This document shows, piece by piece, positions 15,401-22,794 of a stretch of DNA of 64,000 nt (position 1 is its first letter; each line of letters begins with the position of its first letter). Made by a program: the position numbers and the translations under genes. This DNA is from Actinophytocola sp044466355 (GTDB taxonomy: Bacteria; Actinomycetota; Actinomycetes; Mycobacteriales; Pseudonocardiaceae). The notes beneath the pieces are model-generated. The model was not told the DNA's origin. It saw nothing but the letters and a program-made list of their open reading frames with translations, and searched no databases. The DNA is taken from NCBI RefSeq assembly GCF_044466355.1, contig NZ_JBITMQ010000013.1, positions 273,720-337,719 on the forward strand, written 5' to 3'.

Positions 15401-15818
15401 GGCCAAGCGCGCGGCGGCTGCCGAGGAGAAGCGGCTCGCCGCGGTGGCTGAGGCCAACGGCCGGGCGCTGACCCTGCCCGCGGTTGTGGACCGGGTGCCC
15501 GGCGGCGTGGCCGTGCGGGAGGAGCCCCTCTTCGAGGCGGCCCGACTGGTCGAGGTGGCGATGGTCCGGTCCGGCGGCCTGACGGTGGACATCGAGCACA
15601 CCGGCTACCCGGTCGGCCACCGCCTGCACGCGCTGCGGACCATCCAGCTCGGCGACGCACTGACGACCGTGGTCTTCGACGGCGCCGACCCCGACCACCG
15701 GGCCGTGGCCCGCGCGTTGTTCGACCGGTGTGGCGAGCTGGGCCTGAAGCTGCACGCCCACTCGGCGACCGCCGACCTCATCCCCCTCGCACACGCAGGA
15801 GTCCTCGATGCAGCTTGA
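12474..15818 (+). CDS. Primase-polymerase / D5-type helicase fused to the first half of a 3'-5' exonuclease
   Basis: A 1114-residue replication protein. The N-terminal AEP-type bifunctional primase-polymerase domain (about residues 1-240) has a GIDVDHYD metal site at 69-76. A middle region leads to an SF3/D5 helicase with Walker A GEPGVGKTS near 567-575, a FIDEG motif B and a TANDEP sensor. A low-complexity linker (about 850-960) is encoded by the iteron array at 15027-15339. The last 80 residues (VDIEHTGYPVGH to LHAHSATADL) match the start of a DnaQ-like exonuclease domain as in family A polymerases, whose remainder is in the next gene. The first GTG behind GAGGAGCACGC is the start; upstream sequence in this frame lies in the methylase gene. 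Confidence 0.88.
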   Translation: MGVYSDALVPYVQAGWPCVLPVPSTTKHPPPVGYTGAEGADPTPEQYAAWHAALPNHSVALRMPDGVIGIDVDHYDKGEVRKRGGDHIAELEERLGPLPPTWVSSARPAPSGIRFYRVPAGRYRTKLSDSIEIIQRHHRYAVVAPSEHATADHDYAWFQETTVEPRVSTRWPDEVPSISDLAVLPEAWVEHLREGATEAGPASAAVGAGQALLAELEDDDREPCAEVYSARLKALEMMRAADSGSRHDTATERVHHLVMLGAAGHPGVGPVLAELAEVWAVEIAAGEGREDEHARRALTSARKAVTEFGPRQVPADPCLLASAVEVAAPAAEYDRVNGSLTDEEAEYWYDLDDDGTEPARLWSVREVIGTHAFDPQAGLDLTLAQTVLERVAPAVRYAEDAESWLRRGPELWELAGKEYAATIVTQVAQLMPAGNPDGEGDEKARADRRKRFMTSASAGAIAKQMVALARDPGSPIRTRLADLDAEPWVFWAGGQAWDLRGTELSELDLDPGTPHLHAAALAPEWIETPHWDAYLAAVLSDPELRAWTLRVLSIGLTGYPDAALPILLGEPGVGKTSLVKLIMSVLGTYAHAADPRLLVDGNSHASIVYALKGRRLSFIDEGPRRGRWATERLKQLTGGGELTGNRMRENPITFSPTHTLVLTANDEPQLTDEGLRRRVRLIPFSGDPAEVRERRAALGPIGGAVWRREAPGILAQLMREAGLWLADPDSALTAAAPASVRDLAEEISREQDTVRTWVESETEPDREGMPAMRLYEAFADWCKRLSIRDVPSPTAWGRKLTDLGYPSKHGKAARTRPLRLSYGGGVTVGSSLPVADSVTTPVTSPLLVRDRGDGLVTGLVTGLTPNPSPTFPQVDHRASVGGDGCDGFTPVYPEISTTTSSTENQGKGEFSSNPSPRDRTTAPLRRSEGGDGLAAEPVTKIDDQSQDGNVAGRPPSRSRKAALTPEEKAARTEQARAKRAAAAEEKRLAAVAEANGRALTLPAVVDRVPGGVAVREEPLFEAARLVEVAMVRSGGLTVDIEHTGYPVGHRLHALRTIQLGDALTTVVFDGADPDHRAVARALFDRCGELGLKLHAHSATADLIPLAHAGVLDAA
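15027..15290. repeat. Iterons GGTGACGGGTT, nine copies in both orientations
   Basis: Plus-strand copies: 15027-15037, 15038-15048 and 15050-15060 (tandem), 15117-15127 (last base differs), 15127-15136 (10 of 11 bases) and 15261-15271. Reverse copies (AACCCGTCACC): 15069-15079, 15210-15220 and 15280-15290. They fall in all reading phases of the linker, so protein-level repetition does not explain them. Confidence 0.85.
15027..15339. other. Candidate phage replication origin inside the primase-helicase gene
   Basis: Nine 11-bp iterons lie within 264 bp in both orientations. An A+T-rich stretch at about 15138-15206 (ATACCCAGAAATATCTACT and onward) sits between the two clusters, and a 17-bp direct repeat starting CGCAGGTAGACCA brackets the right part (15088-15104 and 15323-15339). 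Iterons plus an unwinding element inside the initiator or helicase gene is a known phage origin design, as for lambda ori in gene O. Which protein binds the iterons is unknown. Confidence 0.7.
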
Positions 15819-17277
15819 GCGCGCCTGGGAGCTGATGCACGACACGGTCATCCCGGCCAAGCTCGCCGACCCGCAGTCCACCGGCTCGGACCCCGGGCTC
15901 AAGGCGCTCTCCGGGGCGCTGCTCGGGGACCTGGCCACCGCACCGGCCGCTGACGCCGCCCGCAAGGCGCTGTTCAAGGCGGGCCGCTGGAACGAGTCGA
16001 CGGGCTGGGCGCACGTCAGCCACCACCACGAGACGATGGTCCGCTACGACGCGAGCGACGTCCTGGACACCGCGGCGGTCGCGCTGAAGGTGCCCTGGCC
16101 CGAGCCGGAGGTACTCGAGCGGGAGCGGCTCGCCCAGCGGATGACCGCGCGGGTGGCGCACCGCGGCCTGCGGATCGACGGCGAGCACGTGGACCGGATG
16201 CTGACCAAGCACGAGTTCGAGCGCAACGTCGCCCGGGACCACGTGCAGGGCTTCGGGGTCGACAACCCCGGGTCGGCCAAGCAGGTCGGGGACCGGCTGA
16301 TCGAGTTGGGCGCGACGCTGCCCGAGACCGGCACCGGCAAGCCGAGCGTGGCCGCCGAGGTGCTGGAGGGCATGCGGGAGACCGAGGGTCCTGCCGGTGA
16401 GCTGGTCCGCGCGGTGCTCGACTACCGCCACCACGACAAGGCCGTCTCCGCGTTCCTGGAGCCCTACCGGGACCTCGTGGTCAACGGCGACGGCCGCGCC
16501 CGCCCGACGGTCTACACGCTGGCCGCCGACACCGGGCGCATGTCCTGCGTGCGGCCCAACCTCCAGCAGGTCCCGCAGAAGGGCGGCTTCCGGGCGTGCA
16601 TCACCGCCGACCCGGGGCACCTGCTCATCTCCGCGGACTTCTCGGGCGTCGAGACCCGGGTCGCCGCGGCGCTGAGCCAGGACGCCAACCTGATGCGCTA
16701 CATCGCGGACGAGGACGCCGGGCTGTCCGACGGCCTGCACTGGGCCATCGCGCGGGAGGTCTGGGGCCCTGAGGCCACGAAGGCGGACCGCTACCGCGCC
16801 AAGCGGATCGTGTTCGGGCGGCTCTACGGCGGCGGGGTGCCGACCTTGGCCAAGCAGGCGGGGGTGTCCGAGAGCGTGGCCGCGTCCGCCGTGGACGTTA
16901 TCGACGCCCTGACGCCTCAGCTGGCCGCCTGGTCCGAGCAGACCCGCAGGGAGATCCGGGCCGGGCAGACCCAGTTCCGCAGCTACTCGGGCCGGGTCAT
17001 CCACCTGCCGCGCGAGTTCCCGCACAAGGGCCCCAACTTCAAGATCCAGGGCACGGCGCGGGAGCTGCTGGTGGACGTCTTCCCGCGGTGGCGGGACACG
17101 CAGTGGGGGGACTGCACGCTCCTGCCGATCCACGACGAGCTGATCGCGATGGTCCCGGAGGACGAGGCCGAAGAGGCGACCGCCACGCTGGTCCGGTGCA
17201 TGGAGGCCGAGCTGTTCGGCGTGCGGATCGTGGTCGAGTCCGACCCGCCGAGCTTCGCCTGGCAGGACGCCGTCTAG
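15808..17277 (+). CDS. polA: Family A DNA polymerase, polymerase part with the end of its exonuclease domain
   Basis: 489 residues. Polymerase motif A is ADFSGVETR (about residue 275), motif B the RYRAKRIVFGRLYGGG helix (about 330) and motif C IHDEL (about 440). Exonuclease motif III (YDASD, about residue 80) is present, but motifs I and II are in the C-terminus of the upstream protein in another frame. The ATG at 15808 has GGAG 6 bases upstream and overlaps the upstream stop by 11 bases, so independent, coupled translation is credible. The first residues (ERAWELMHDTVIPAKLADP) look like interior family sequence, so the gene was split from a longer polA. Confidence 0.92.
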   Translation: MQLERAWELMHDTVIPAKLADPQSTGSDPGLKALSGALLGDLATAPAADAARKALFKAGRWNESTGWAHVSHHHETMVRYDASDVLDTAAVALKVPWPEPEVLERERLAQRMTARVAHRGLRIDGEHVDRMLTKHEFERNVARDHVQGFGVDNPGSAKQVGDRLIELGATLPETGTGKPSVAAEVLEGMRETEGPAGELVRAVLDYRHHDKAVSAFLEPYRDLVVNGDGRARPTVYTLAADTGRMSCVRPNLQQVPQKGGFRACITADPGHLLISADFSGVETRVAAALSQDANLMRYIADEDAGLSDGLHWAIAREVWGPEATKADRYRAKRIVFGRLYGGGVPTLAKQAGVSESVAASAVDVIDALTPQLAAWSEQTRREIRAGQTQFRSYSGRVIHLPREFPHKGPNFKIQGTARELLVDVFPRWRDTQWGDCTLLPIHDELIAMVPEDEAEEATATLVRCMEAELFGVRIVVESDPPSFAWQDAV

Positions 17278-17289
17278 GAGGTGATCGAC

Positions 17290-17430
17290 ATGACCGCATG
17301 CAACCGGTTCGTCTACTGGTGGGACGGTGAGTACGAGGGTTACTGCGAGCTGCCGGACGGCCACGAGGGCCCGCACTACGACGGGCTGAGCTGGTTCAAC
17401 GACGACAACGAAGAGGTTGAGGCCGAGTGA
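17290..17430 (+). CDS. Hypothetical acidic protein (46 aa)
   Basis: AGGAGGT at 17276-17282 precedes the ATG at 17290, one of the best ribosome sites in the window. Acidic and aromatic (VYWWDGEYEGYCELPDGH, ending NDDNEEVEAE). A small acidic protein that could mimic DNA; function unknown. The stop overlaps the next GTG. Confidence 0.6.
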   Translation: MTACNRFVYWWDGEYEGYCELPDGHEGPHYDGLSWFNDDNEEVEAE

Positions 17431-18164
17431 CCGAGACGCTCTGCGTGATCGACGAGGAGCCCGCCGACGGCGCCCAGCTCTGCCGGGGGTGCCTCGACCA
17501 GCTGGCCGCGCGCCTGCGGGAGGTGCCGGGCCTGGTCGACGAGCTGGAGGTGACCATCACCCGGCAGGACAAGGTGGGCGTGCGCGGTGGCGGGGGCAGC
17601 AAGCCGGTCGACCCGCCGCTGCCGTTCAACCTGAGCGCCTCGGACGCCCGGACCGACCTCCGGGACAAGCTGCTGTCTTGGGCCGGTGACGTCGCCGAGC
17701 GGTCGGGAGCACGCCTGTGGCCGGTCTACAGCCGAGGCACCGCCGCCACCGCCTCTGTCTGGCTGCTGACTCACCTCCGGGCCGTAGCCCACCACCCTGC
17801 CGCCGGCGACCTCTACGAGGAGATCACCGAGGCGGTCTGGCGCGCGGTCAAGGCCGTGGACCAGAAGCCCGGCAAGGTGTTCGCCGGGTGGTGCTGTGCG
17901 GCCCTGTACGCCCCGCCTGGCCGCTCGACGGCGGTCTGCCGGGAGTGCGGCACCGAGCACGACGTGCAGGCCACCCGGGACGAGATGCGGGCCGCGCTGG
18001 AGGAGCACCGAGCTACCGCCGCCGACGCCGCCCGGATGCTCGAGGCCCTCGGGGTGTCAGTGACCCCGGCACGCATTCGGAAGTGGGCGCACCGCGGGAA
18101 GGTGGTCGCCGACGGCCGCGGCACCTACCGGCTCGGCGACCTCGTACAGGCCGCCGCGGCGTAA
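17427..18164 (+). CDS. Zinc-finger and helix-turn-helix DNA-binding protein
   Basis: 245 residues. N-terminal CRGCLDQLAARLRE and a central CxxC pair (VCRECGTEH) suggest metal sites. The C-terminal 60 residues read as a MerR/excisionase-like winged HTH: TPARIRKWAHRGKVVADG followed by TYRLGDLVQ. Last gene of the replication block, before the promoter at 18189, so it could regulate late transcription or replication. Start: GTG overlapping the previous stop. Confidence 0.7.
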   Translation: MTETLCVIDEEPADGAQLCRGCLDQLAARLREVPGLVDELEVTITRQDKVGVRGGGGSKPVDPPLPFNLSASDARTDLRDKLLSWAGDVAERSGARLWPVYSRGTAATASVWLLTHLRAVAHHPAAGDLYEEITEAVWRAVKAVDQKPGKVFAGWCCAALYAPPGRSTAVCRECGTEHDVQATRDEMRAALEEHRATAADAARMLEALGVSVTPARIRKWAHRGKVVADGRGTYRLGDLVQAAAA

Positions 18165-18188
18165 TCAGCGCGTCGTCTGAACGCAGTC

Positions 18189-18218
18189 TTGACACAGACT
18201 GCACTGGAACGCTACATT
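18189..18218 (+). promoter_or_regulatory. Strong sigma-70 type promoter at the start of the late region
   Basis: Perfect TTGACA (18189-18194), an 18-base spacer and TACATT (18213-18218). Expected start of transcription is near 18225, directly before a long hairpin. It is the best promoter in the prophage and is placed where the structural operon begins. Confidence 0.75.
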
Positions 18219-18233
18219 AATCATGTTGGAGAC

Positions 18234-18275
18234 ATGTCCCCCGGGGTAAGACCGCGACAGGCGCCCGGGGGACAT
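18234..18275 (+). promoter_or_regulatory. 12-bp hairpin at the 5' end of the late transcript
   Basis: ATGTCCCCCGGG (18234-18245) pairs perfectly with CCCGGGGGACAT (18264-18275) over an 18-nt loop, with GGAGA/TCTCC pairing possible just outside. It begins within about 10 nt of the predicted transcript start. There is no T run, so it is more likely an mRNA-stabilising structure, an attenuator or a protein-binding palindrome than a terminator. Confidence 0.6.
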
Positions 18276-18294
18276 CTCCATGTCTGGAGGACCC

Positions 18295-18531
18295 ATGGCG
18301 CTCTCGGAGCGACTGTCCGCCCCGCCTGCAGGCCCTCAGCGGCCGTGCGGTGTGCGGCGCATCCTCACCCGGCTGACCGACGCCGATCGGGCCGCCTTCG
18401 TGGCCGCCCTCGACGACGACCGCTGGACTACGACGGCCCTCCTTGCGGAGCTGCAGGCCGAGGGGCACGAGGTGTCCCACACGACCGTGCTCCGGCACAG
18501 GAAGGGGCTGTGCTCCTGTGGGCCTCGCTGA
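18295..18531 (+). CDS. Small HTH-like phage protein
   Basis: 78 residues from an ATG behind TGGAGG. The segment DADRAAFVAALDDDRWTTTA and ALLAELQAEGHEVSHTTVLRH form a four-helix HTH-like unit with a CSC end, a type common just upstream of phage terminase regions. An ATG at 18280 would start inside the hairpin and is not preferred. Probably binds phage DNA; it may act with the terminase. Confidence 0.6.
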   Translation: MALSERLSAPPAGPQRPCGVRRILTRLTDADRAAFVAALDDDRWTTTALLAELQAEGHEVSHTTVLRHRKGLCSCGPR

Positions 18532-19699
18532 CCGCCTGACCACTCCGGCCGCCGCCCCCGTCCACCGGGCCCGGGTCCAGCACCCGAAGGGCTTCGAGCC
18601 GGGCGTGCGGTACGCAGGCGGCCAGCCGGTCGAGGTGACGGCCCAGCTGTCGGAGATCCCCGAGACAGAGACCGCCTGGCGCGAACAGATCCAGCGTGTC
18701 ACAGGGCACGCCCTGCCGGACGACCGCAAGGTCGAGCTGACGCAGGTGCGGTACTGGGGAGACCCCGCTAAGCCGTACGTCTACTGCAGGTTCACGATCT
18801 CCGACCGCGGGGGCGCCGGGGATCGGCTGGACCTGGAGGACATCCTCACCGCCACCAAGGCGTTCCGGCAGAGCTGCCCCCCGGCTTCGAACACCGGACG
18901 CGCCTTGGTGGTGGCCTGGGCTGACCTACAGGTCGGCAAGGTGGGGTCGCGCGGGGGTACCGAGGAGCTCGTGGCCCGGGTCATTGACCGGCTCGACTCC
19001 TTGGAGGCCCTCGCTGCGCGGTCGGGCTGCGACTCGGCCTACCTGGTCGACGTGGGCGACTGTGTGGAGTCCTTCGAGAACGTGCCCTCCCAGGCGTTCA
19101 CCAACGACCTGAGCTTCCCGGAGCAACTCCGCGTGGCCAGGAGGCTCTACACCGAGGCCGCCCTGCGCTTGGCCCGGATCTTCCCGAAGGTCACCTGCGT
19201 GGGCGTGCCGTCCAACCACGGTGCGTGGCGGCGCGGCAAGGACGCCCTCGGCAGGCCTGGCGACGACTTCGGTCTCGAGATGCTGACCGCGGTCGCGGAC
19301 GCCTTCGCCCTGAACGACTCGCTGTCCCACGTGGACTTCGTGGTGCCGGACGTCTGGCAGGAGGTCGTGGCGCTCGACGTCCACGGAACCATCCTCGCCG
19401 TGGCGCACGGCCACCAGGTCAACCGCCCAGACCAGCTGCCCCTCTGGTGGGCGAAGCAGGTGCACGGCGGGCAGGCTGCGGCCGACGCGGACATCCTGCT
19501 AACCGGCCACTTCCACCACCTGCGAGTGCAGCCCTCGGGCCGCTCGGTCCACACCGGACGGGCCAAGTGGTGGATTCAGGCACCGACCATGGACAACGGC
19601 AGCGACTGGTACCGCCTGAAGGCGGGCGACGACACCGACCCCGCGCTGCTGACCTTCGTGGTCGACGGCAACGGCTGGTCGAGCTTGGAGCTGCTTTGA
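18518..19699 (+). CDS. Calcineurin-like metallophosphoesterase
   Basis: 393 residues. The dinuclear metal site is laid out as WADLQVGK, VDVGDCVE, GVPSNHG, AHGHQ and GHFHH in the family order. Related phage proteins are annotated as DNA repair or Mre11-like phosphoesterases. The N-terminal 130 residues are not part of the phosphoesterase core. Start: GTG at 18518, overlapping the HTH gene end by 14 bases; longer in-frame starts lie within that gene. Confidence 0.85.
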   Translation: MGLADRLTTPAAAPVHRARVQHPKGFEPGVRYAGGQPVEVTAQLSEIPETETAWREQIQRVTGHALPDDRKVELTQVRYWGDPAKPYVYCRFTISDRGGAGDRLDLEDILTATKAFRQSCPPASNTGRALVVAWADLQVGKVGSRGGTEELVARVIDRLDSLEALAARSGCDSAYLVDVGDCVESFENVPSQAFTNDLSFPEQLRVARRLYTEAALRLARIFPKVTCVGVPSNHGAWRRGKDALGRPGDDFGLEMLTAVADAFALNDSLSHVDFVVPDVWQEVVALDVHGTILAVAHGHQVNRPDQLPLWWAKQVHGGQAAADADILLTGHFHHLRVQPSGRSVHTGRAKWWIQAPTMDNGSDWYRLKAGDDTDPALLTFVVDGNGWSSLELL

Positions 19700-19923
19700 T
19701 CATCGAAGTCACGCTCGACGGCCGGGGTCAGGTCCGCATCGAGACCGAATACGCCGGGTCGCCCAAGCAGATCAAGGGCCTGGTGGACCACGCCGCACGG
19801 ACCATCACGCGGGTGGAGGCCAAGCCGCAGGGCTACGGCTTCGGCGCTGGCGGCTCGACCCACCTCGGTCACGGTGAAGGCAGCGAGGCAGACCCCACTG
19901 AGTTCGGATGGGTGGTGCGGTGA
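19696..19923 (+). CDS. Hypothetical protein (75 aa)
   Basis: A TTG start overlaps the previous stop (TTGA). Beta-rich first half (IIEVTLDGRGQVRIETEY), a helical stretch (KQIKGLVDHAARTIT) and a glycine-rich end. No family recognised. The next ATG overlaps its stop. Confidence 0.55.
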   Translation: MIIEVTLDGRGQVRIETEYAGSPKQIKGLVDHAARTITRVEAKPQGYGFGAGGSTHLGHGEGSEADPTEFGWVVR

Positions 19924-20159
19924 TGGGCATCTTCAGCAGGACTGGCACCGTGCCGCTGTCCACGCCTGCGGTGCAGGCCCGTGTGGTCATGAATCGCCGC
20001 GAGCAGCAGCGTGCCCGGGATCTCGGCGCCGACGCTCGCGAGCTGTACTTCGAGGAGCAGATGAACGTCTGGCTCGACGTGCTGTGCGAGCGGCTCGGGC
20101 TGTCGGGGGCTGTGGCCTACCAGCCGGGCGGGTTCGTTCCGGGGCCGGGCACTTCGTAG
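19923..20159 (+). CDS. Hypothetical protein (78 aa)
   Basis: Start: ATG in TGATG overlapping the previous stop. Mostly one charged helical region (RVVMNRREQQRARDLGADA, then FEEQMNVWLDVLCERLG) and a glycine-rich end. No function recognised. Lies directly before the HNH gene. Confidence 0.55.
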   Translation: MGIFSRTGTVPLSTPAVQARVVMNRREQQRARDLGADARELYFEEQMNVWLDVLCERLGLSGAVAYQPGGFVPGPGTS

Positions 20160-20173
20160 CGGGGCGGGGTTCG

Positions 20174-20638
20174 ATGGGGGAGACCTACCGAACCTGCCCC
20201 ACCTGCCGCACCCGGTTCGAGGTCAACCACCCACAGCAGCGCTTCTGCTCCAAGCCGTGCCGGCGACGCAAGGCAGGCAGCCCGCCGCCGACCGAGGCTG
20301 AGCGCACCAGGCTGAGGGCGAAGGCCCGGGCACGCGGTGCCCACCACTCCTCCACCTGGTACCGCAAGGTCAGGCCGAAGGTCCTCGACCGCGACGGCTG
20401 GACGTGCCGGATGCCGGTGTGCCGGATGCCCACCCGGGCCATACCCCGTACCCCACCCCGCCCCCGGCATCCCCTGTCCGGCAGCGTGGACCTGGTCATC
20501 CCCAAGTCACTTGGTGGAAAAGAATTCGATCTTAACAACCTTCGTGCCGCGCACTACGGCTGCAACGCTTCGCGCGGTAACCGCAGGTCAGAGCCCGCTC
20601 GATCCTCCACATCGGACGCGAACAGTCGCGAGTGGTAG
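20174..20638 (+). CDS. Terminase-associated HNH endonuclease
   Basis: 154 residues. A zinc ribbon (CPTCRTRFEVNHPQQRFCSK) is followed by an HNH core: VLDRDGWTCRM, VDLVIPKSLGG and LNNLRAAHYGCNASRGNR. Several cos-type phages need an HNH protein encoded beside the terminase genes for cos cutting; position and domain structure fit that role. Not obviously a homing element, since it is placed in the conserved HNH-TerS-TerL order. Confidence 0.85.
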   Translation: MGETYRTCPTCRTRFEVNHPQQRFCSKPCRRRKAGSPPPTEAERTRLRAKARARGAHHSSTWYRKVRPKVLDRDGWTCRMPVCRMPTRAIPRTPPRPRHPLSGSVDLVIPKSLGGKEFDLNNLRAAHYGCNASRGNRRSEPARSSTSDANSREW

Positions 20639-20756
20639 GTAGGGGAGCAGGCCGGGGGAGGGGGGCCGGGGGTCCTCGAGGCCAGTTGATCAAGGCCAAG
20701 ACGACTCCGGCCCCTTCCCTTTTTCCCCCCGCAAACTGGATCACTGGAGCGTCACG
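20639..20756. other. Gap before the small terminase gene, candidate cos region
   Basis: 118 bases without a gene. They contain purine-rich GGCCGGGGGAGGGG near 20650 facing pyrimidine-rich CCGGCCCCTTCCC near 20711, and an inverted CCAGTT/AACTGG pair. Between the HNH and terminase genes this is the usual place for cos in cos phages, but no sequence rule identifies the cut site. Confidence 0.3.
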
Positions 20757-21302
20757 ATGGCCGACAGCCCAGCCCTGCGGGCGAAGCGCTCCCGGCGGCA
20801 CAAGGCCGGTGACCACCGTCTGTGCAGGTCAGAGACCTGTGACGCGGCTGGTACGCCGCAACGTGACGCTGAAACGGATCGTGACGACACGCGTGACGTT
20901 CCCGTCACGGAGCCCGGTACCCGCGGCGCGCGGCTGTGGCGGCAGATGAACGAGGGCGCCGGGCTGGCCCCGCCTCAGGTCGTGCTGCTCGAAGAGGCGT
21001 GCCGCATGGCGGACCGTCTCGACCAGCTCGACGCAATGCTCGCCGACCCACGTAAGTCCTGGCTACGGCTGGACTTGAACGACGGCGGTGAGATTTCCGT
21101 GATCGTCGACAAGCTGCTGTCCGAGACGCGCATGCAGGAGACCGCGCTGAAGGGCATCGTCGCCGAGCTGCGCCAGGCCGCCGAGGTTGAGGGCGCGGGA
21201 GCCCCGTCGAACCCGACACCGAGCACCACCAGCGGGGGAGGCGGCAACGTTGTCGGCATCCGTTCCCGCATTGCTGAGAAGCGAGCGCAAACCGCGGGTT
21301 GA
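20757..21302 (+). CDS. terS: Terminase small subunit
   Basis: 181 residues: a basic, disordered N-terminus (60 residues) and a helical centre (PPQVVLLEEACRMADRLDQL, then ALKGIVAELRQAAEV) followed by a low-complexity tail. The helical centre fits the oligomerisation part of phage small terminases that bind DNA ends and load the large subunit. Identified by position before terL and by the helical region. Its last 53 bases overlap the terL start. Confidence 0.75.
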   Translation: MADSPALRAKRSRRHKAGDHRLCRSETCDAAGTPQRDAETDRDDTRDVPVTEPGTRGARLWRQMNEGAGLAPPQVVLLEEACRMADRLDQLDAMLADPRKSWLRLDLNDGGEISVIVDKLLSETRMQETALKGIVAELRQAAEVEGAGAPSNPTPSTTSGGGGNVVGIRSRIAEKRAQTAG

Positions 21303-22794
21303 GGTCCGTCCGGCTGGGATCGTCGGGTCGTTCGGCCCTGAGGCGCTGGAGCTTGGTCTCCGCGCGGGGATCGCCGCCGACGACTGGCAGGCCGACGCGC
21401 TCAACCTGCTGCTGTCGTTCCGCTCGGACGGGATGTGGGCCTGCCGCGAGTACTGCGAGTGGGTCGCCCGCCAGAACGGCAAGGGCGTCATCCTCGAGCT
21501 GCGGGTGCTGGCCGGGCTGTTCCTGCTCGGTGAGAAGACCATCCTGTGGAGCGCGCACGAGGTCAAGACCGCGAAGAAGGCCGCCCGGCGCATGCGCGCG
21601 CACTTCGGCCGGCTCGGCACGCGGTTCGAGCGGCGCGGCTCCGAGCACTACGCGATCGACCTGGACGGCGAGCGCTTCACAGTCAAGGTCGGGCAGACCA
21701 ACGGCCAGGAGTCCTTCGAGATTCTCGAGACCGGGCAACTGGTGCTGTTCGTGGCGAGGAGCAAGGGCTCCGGCCGCGGCATCGACGCCGTCGACCTGAA
21801 CATCATCGACGAGACGTTCGCGTACACGTTTGAGCAGCAGGACGCGATCGGCCCGACGCAGCGCGCCGCGCTGAACCCGCAGACCATCTACACCTCGTCG
21901 CCGCCGCTCGACGGTGTGTCGGGCGAGGTCATGCACCGCCTGCGCAAGCGGGCCGAGTCCGCTGACCCGGGTCGGCTAGGCTACCGCGACTTCGGCGCGG
22001 CCGGGCGGCTCGAGGACCTCCGCGAGCTGTCGCCCGCCGAGCTGGCCGCGTTCCTGTCGGACGTCGAGCGGTGGGCCAACACGAACCCCGCGCTGGGCAC
22101 GGACCGACTCACGCTCGAGGACGTCGAGAACGACCTGGCGTCCATGTCCGAGATGGGCTTCGCCCGCGAGATCCTCGGCATCTGGCCCCGGCCGGTTGAG
22201 TCCGCGGGCGGCACGATCGACGCCGGGCAGTGGGCCGACCTCGAGGACACCGAGTCCAAGCTGGTCGGTCGCGTCCGGTTCGCGCTCGACACGTCGCCGG
22301 ACCGCAGCCACAGCACGGTCGCGGTCGCAGGCCGCCGCGCGGACGGGCGCTTCCACGTCGAGGTGATCGACGCCAAGCCGGGTACGGGCTGGGTGGTCGC
22401 GAGGACCGCCGAGCTGTACCGGCGCTGGGACTGTGGCCCGGTGGTCATCGATCCGCGCAGCGCCGCGGGCGCGTTCATTCAGCCGCTGATCGAGGCAGGC
22501 GTCGAGGTCGAGCTGATCACGACGGCCGAGCTGGGCCAGGCCACGGGCGAGTTCATCGACGCGCTCACCAACGACCAGCTGCGGCACATCGGCCAGCAGA
22601 GCCTGACGACGGCCGCCCTGGGTGGACAGCTCCGCCCGGTGGGCGATGCCTACGCCTGGGCCCGCAAGGACATCTCCGTGGACATCACGCCGCTGGTCGC
22701 CGCGACCCTCGCCCTGCACGGCACTGCCGCCGCCCCCGAACCCGAGGACGTCGAGCCCTGGGTCATGACCGAGGACGACTGGGAGGACGACTGA
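21250..22794 (+). CDS. terL: Terminase large subunit
   Basis: 514 residues. The ATPase has a Walker A of the terminase type, ARQNGKG (about residue 73), and Walker B LNIIDE (about 185). The C-terminal RNase H-like nuclease begins with ALDTSPDRSHSTV, with acidic residues in VVIDPRSAAG and near the end. It drives DNA packaging and cutting. No ATG or GTG fits the N-terminus: the TTG at 21250 lies 7 bases behind GGGGGAGG and is the best start, 53 bases inside terS in another frame. Confidence 0.93.
   Translation: MSASVPALLRSERKPRVEVRPAGIVGSFGPEALELGLRAGIAADDWQADALNLLLSFRSDGMWACREYCEWVARQNGKGVILELRVLAGLFLLGEKTILWSAHEVKTAKKAARRMRAHFGRLGTRFERRGSEHYAIDLDGERFTVKVGQTNGQESFEILETGQLVLFVARSKGSGRGIDAVDLNIIDETFAYTFEQQDAIGPTQRAALNPQTIYTSSPPLDGVSGEVMHRLRKRAESADPGRLGYRDFGAAGRLEDLRELSPAELAAFLSDVERWANTNPALGTDRLTLEDVENDLASMSEMGFAREILGIWPRPVESAGGTIDAGQWADLEDTESKLVGRVRFALDTSPDRSHSTVAVAGRRADGRFHVEVIDAKPGTGWVVARTAELYRRWDCGPVVIDPRSAAGAFIQPLIEAGVEVELITTAELGQATGEFIDALTNDQLRHIGQQSLTTAALGGQLRPVGDAYAWARKDISVDITPLVAATLALHGTAAAPEPEDVEPWVMTEDDWEDD

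Noticed and set aside
15800..15822. prfB-like +1 programmed frameshift joining primase-helicase and polymerase
   Set aside because: The junction reads GCT TGA G; the alanine tRNA cannot re-pair on CTT as in the prfB slip, and a proper ATG with a ribosome site is present. Restart is the simpler reading, though an indel in the sequence is not excluded.
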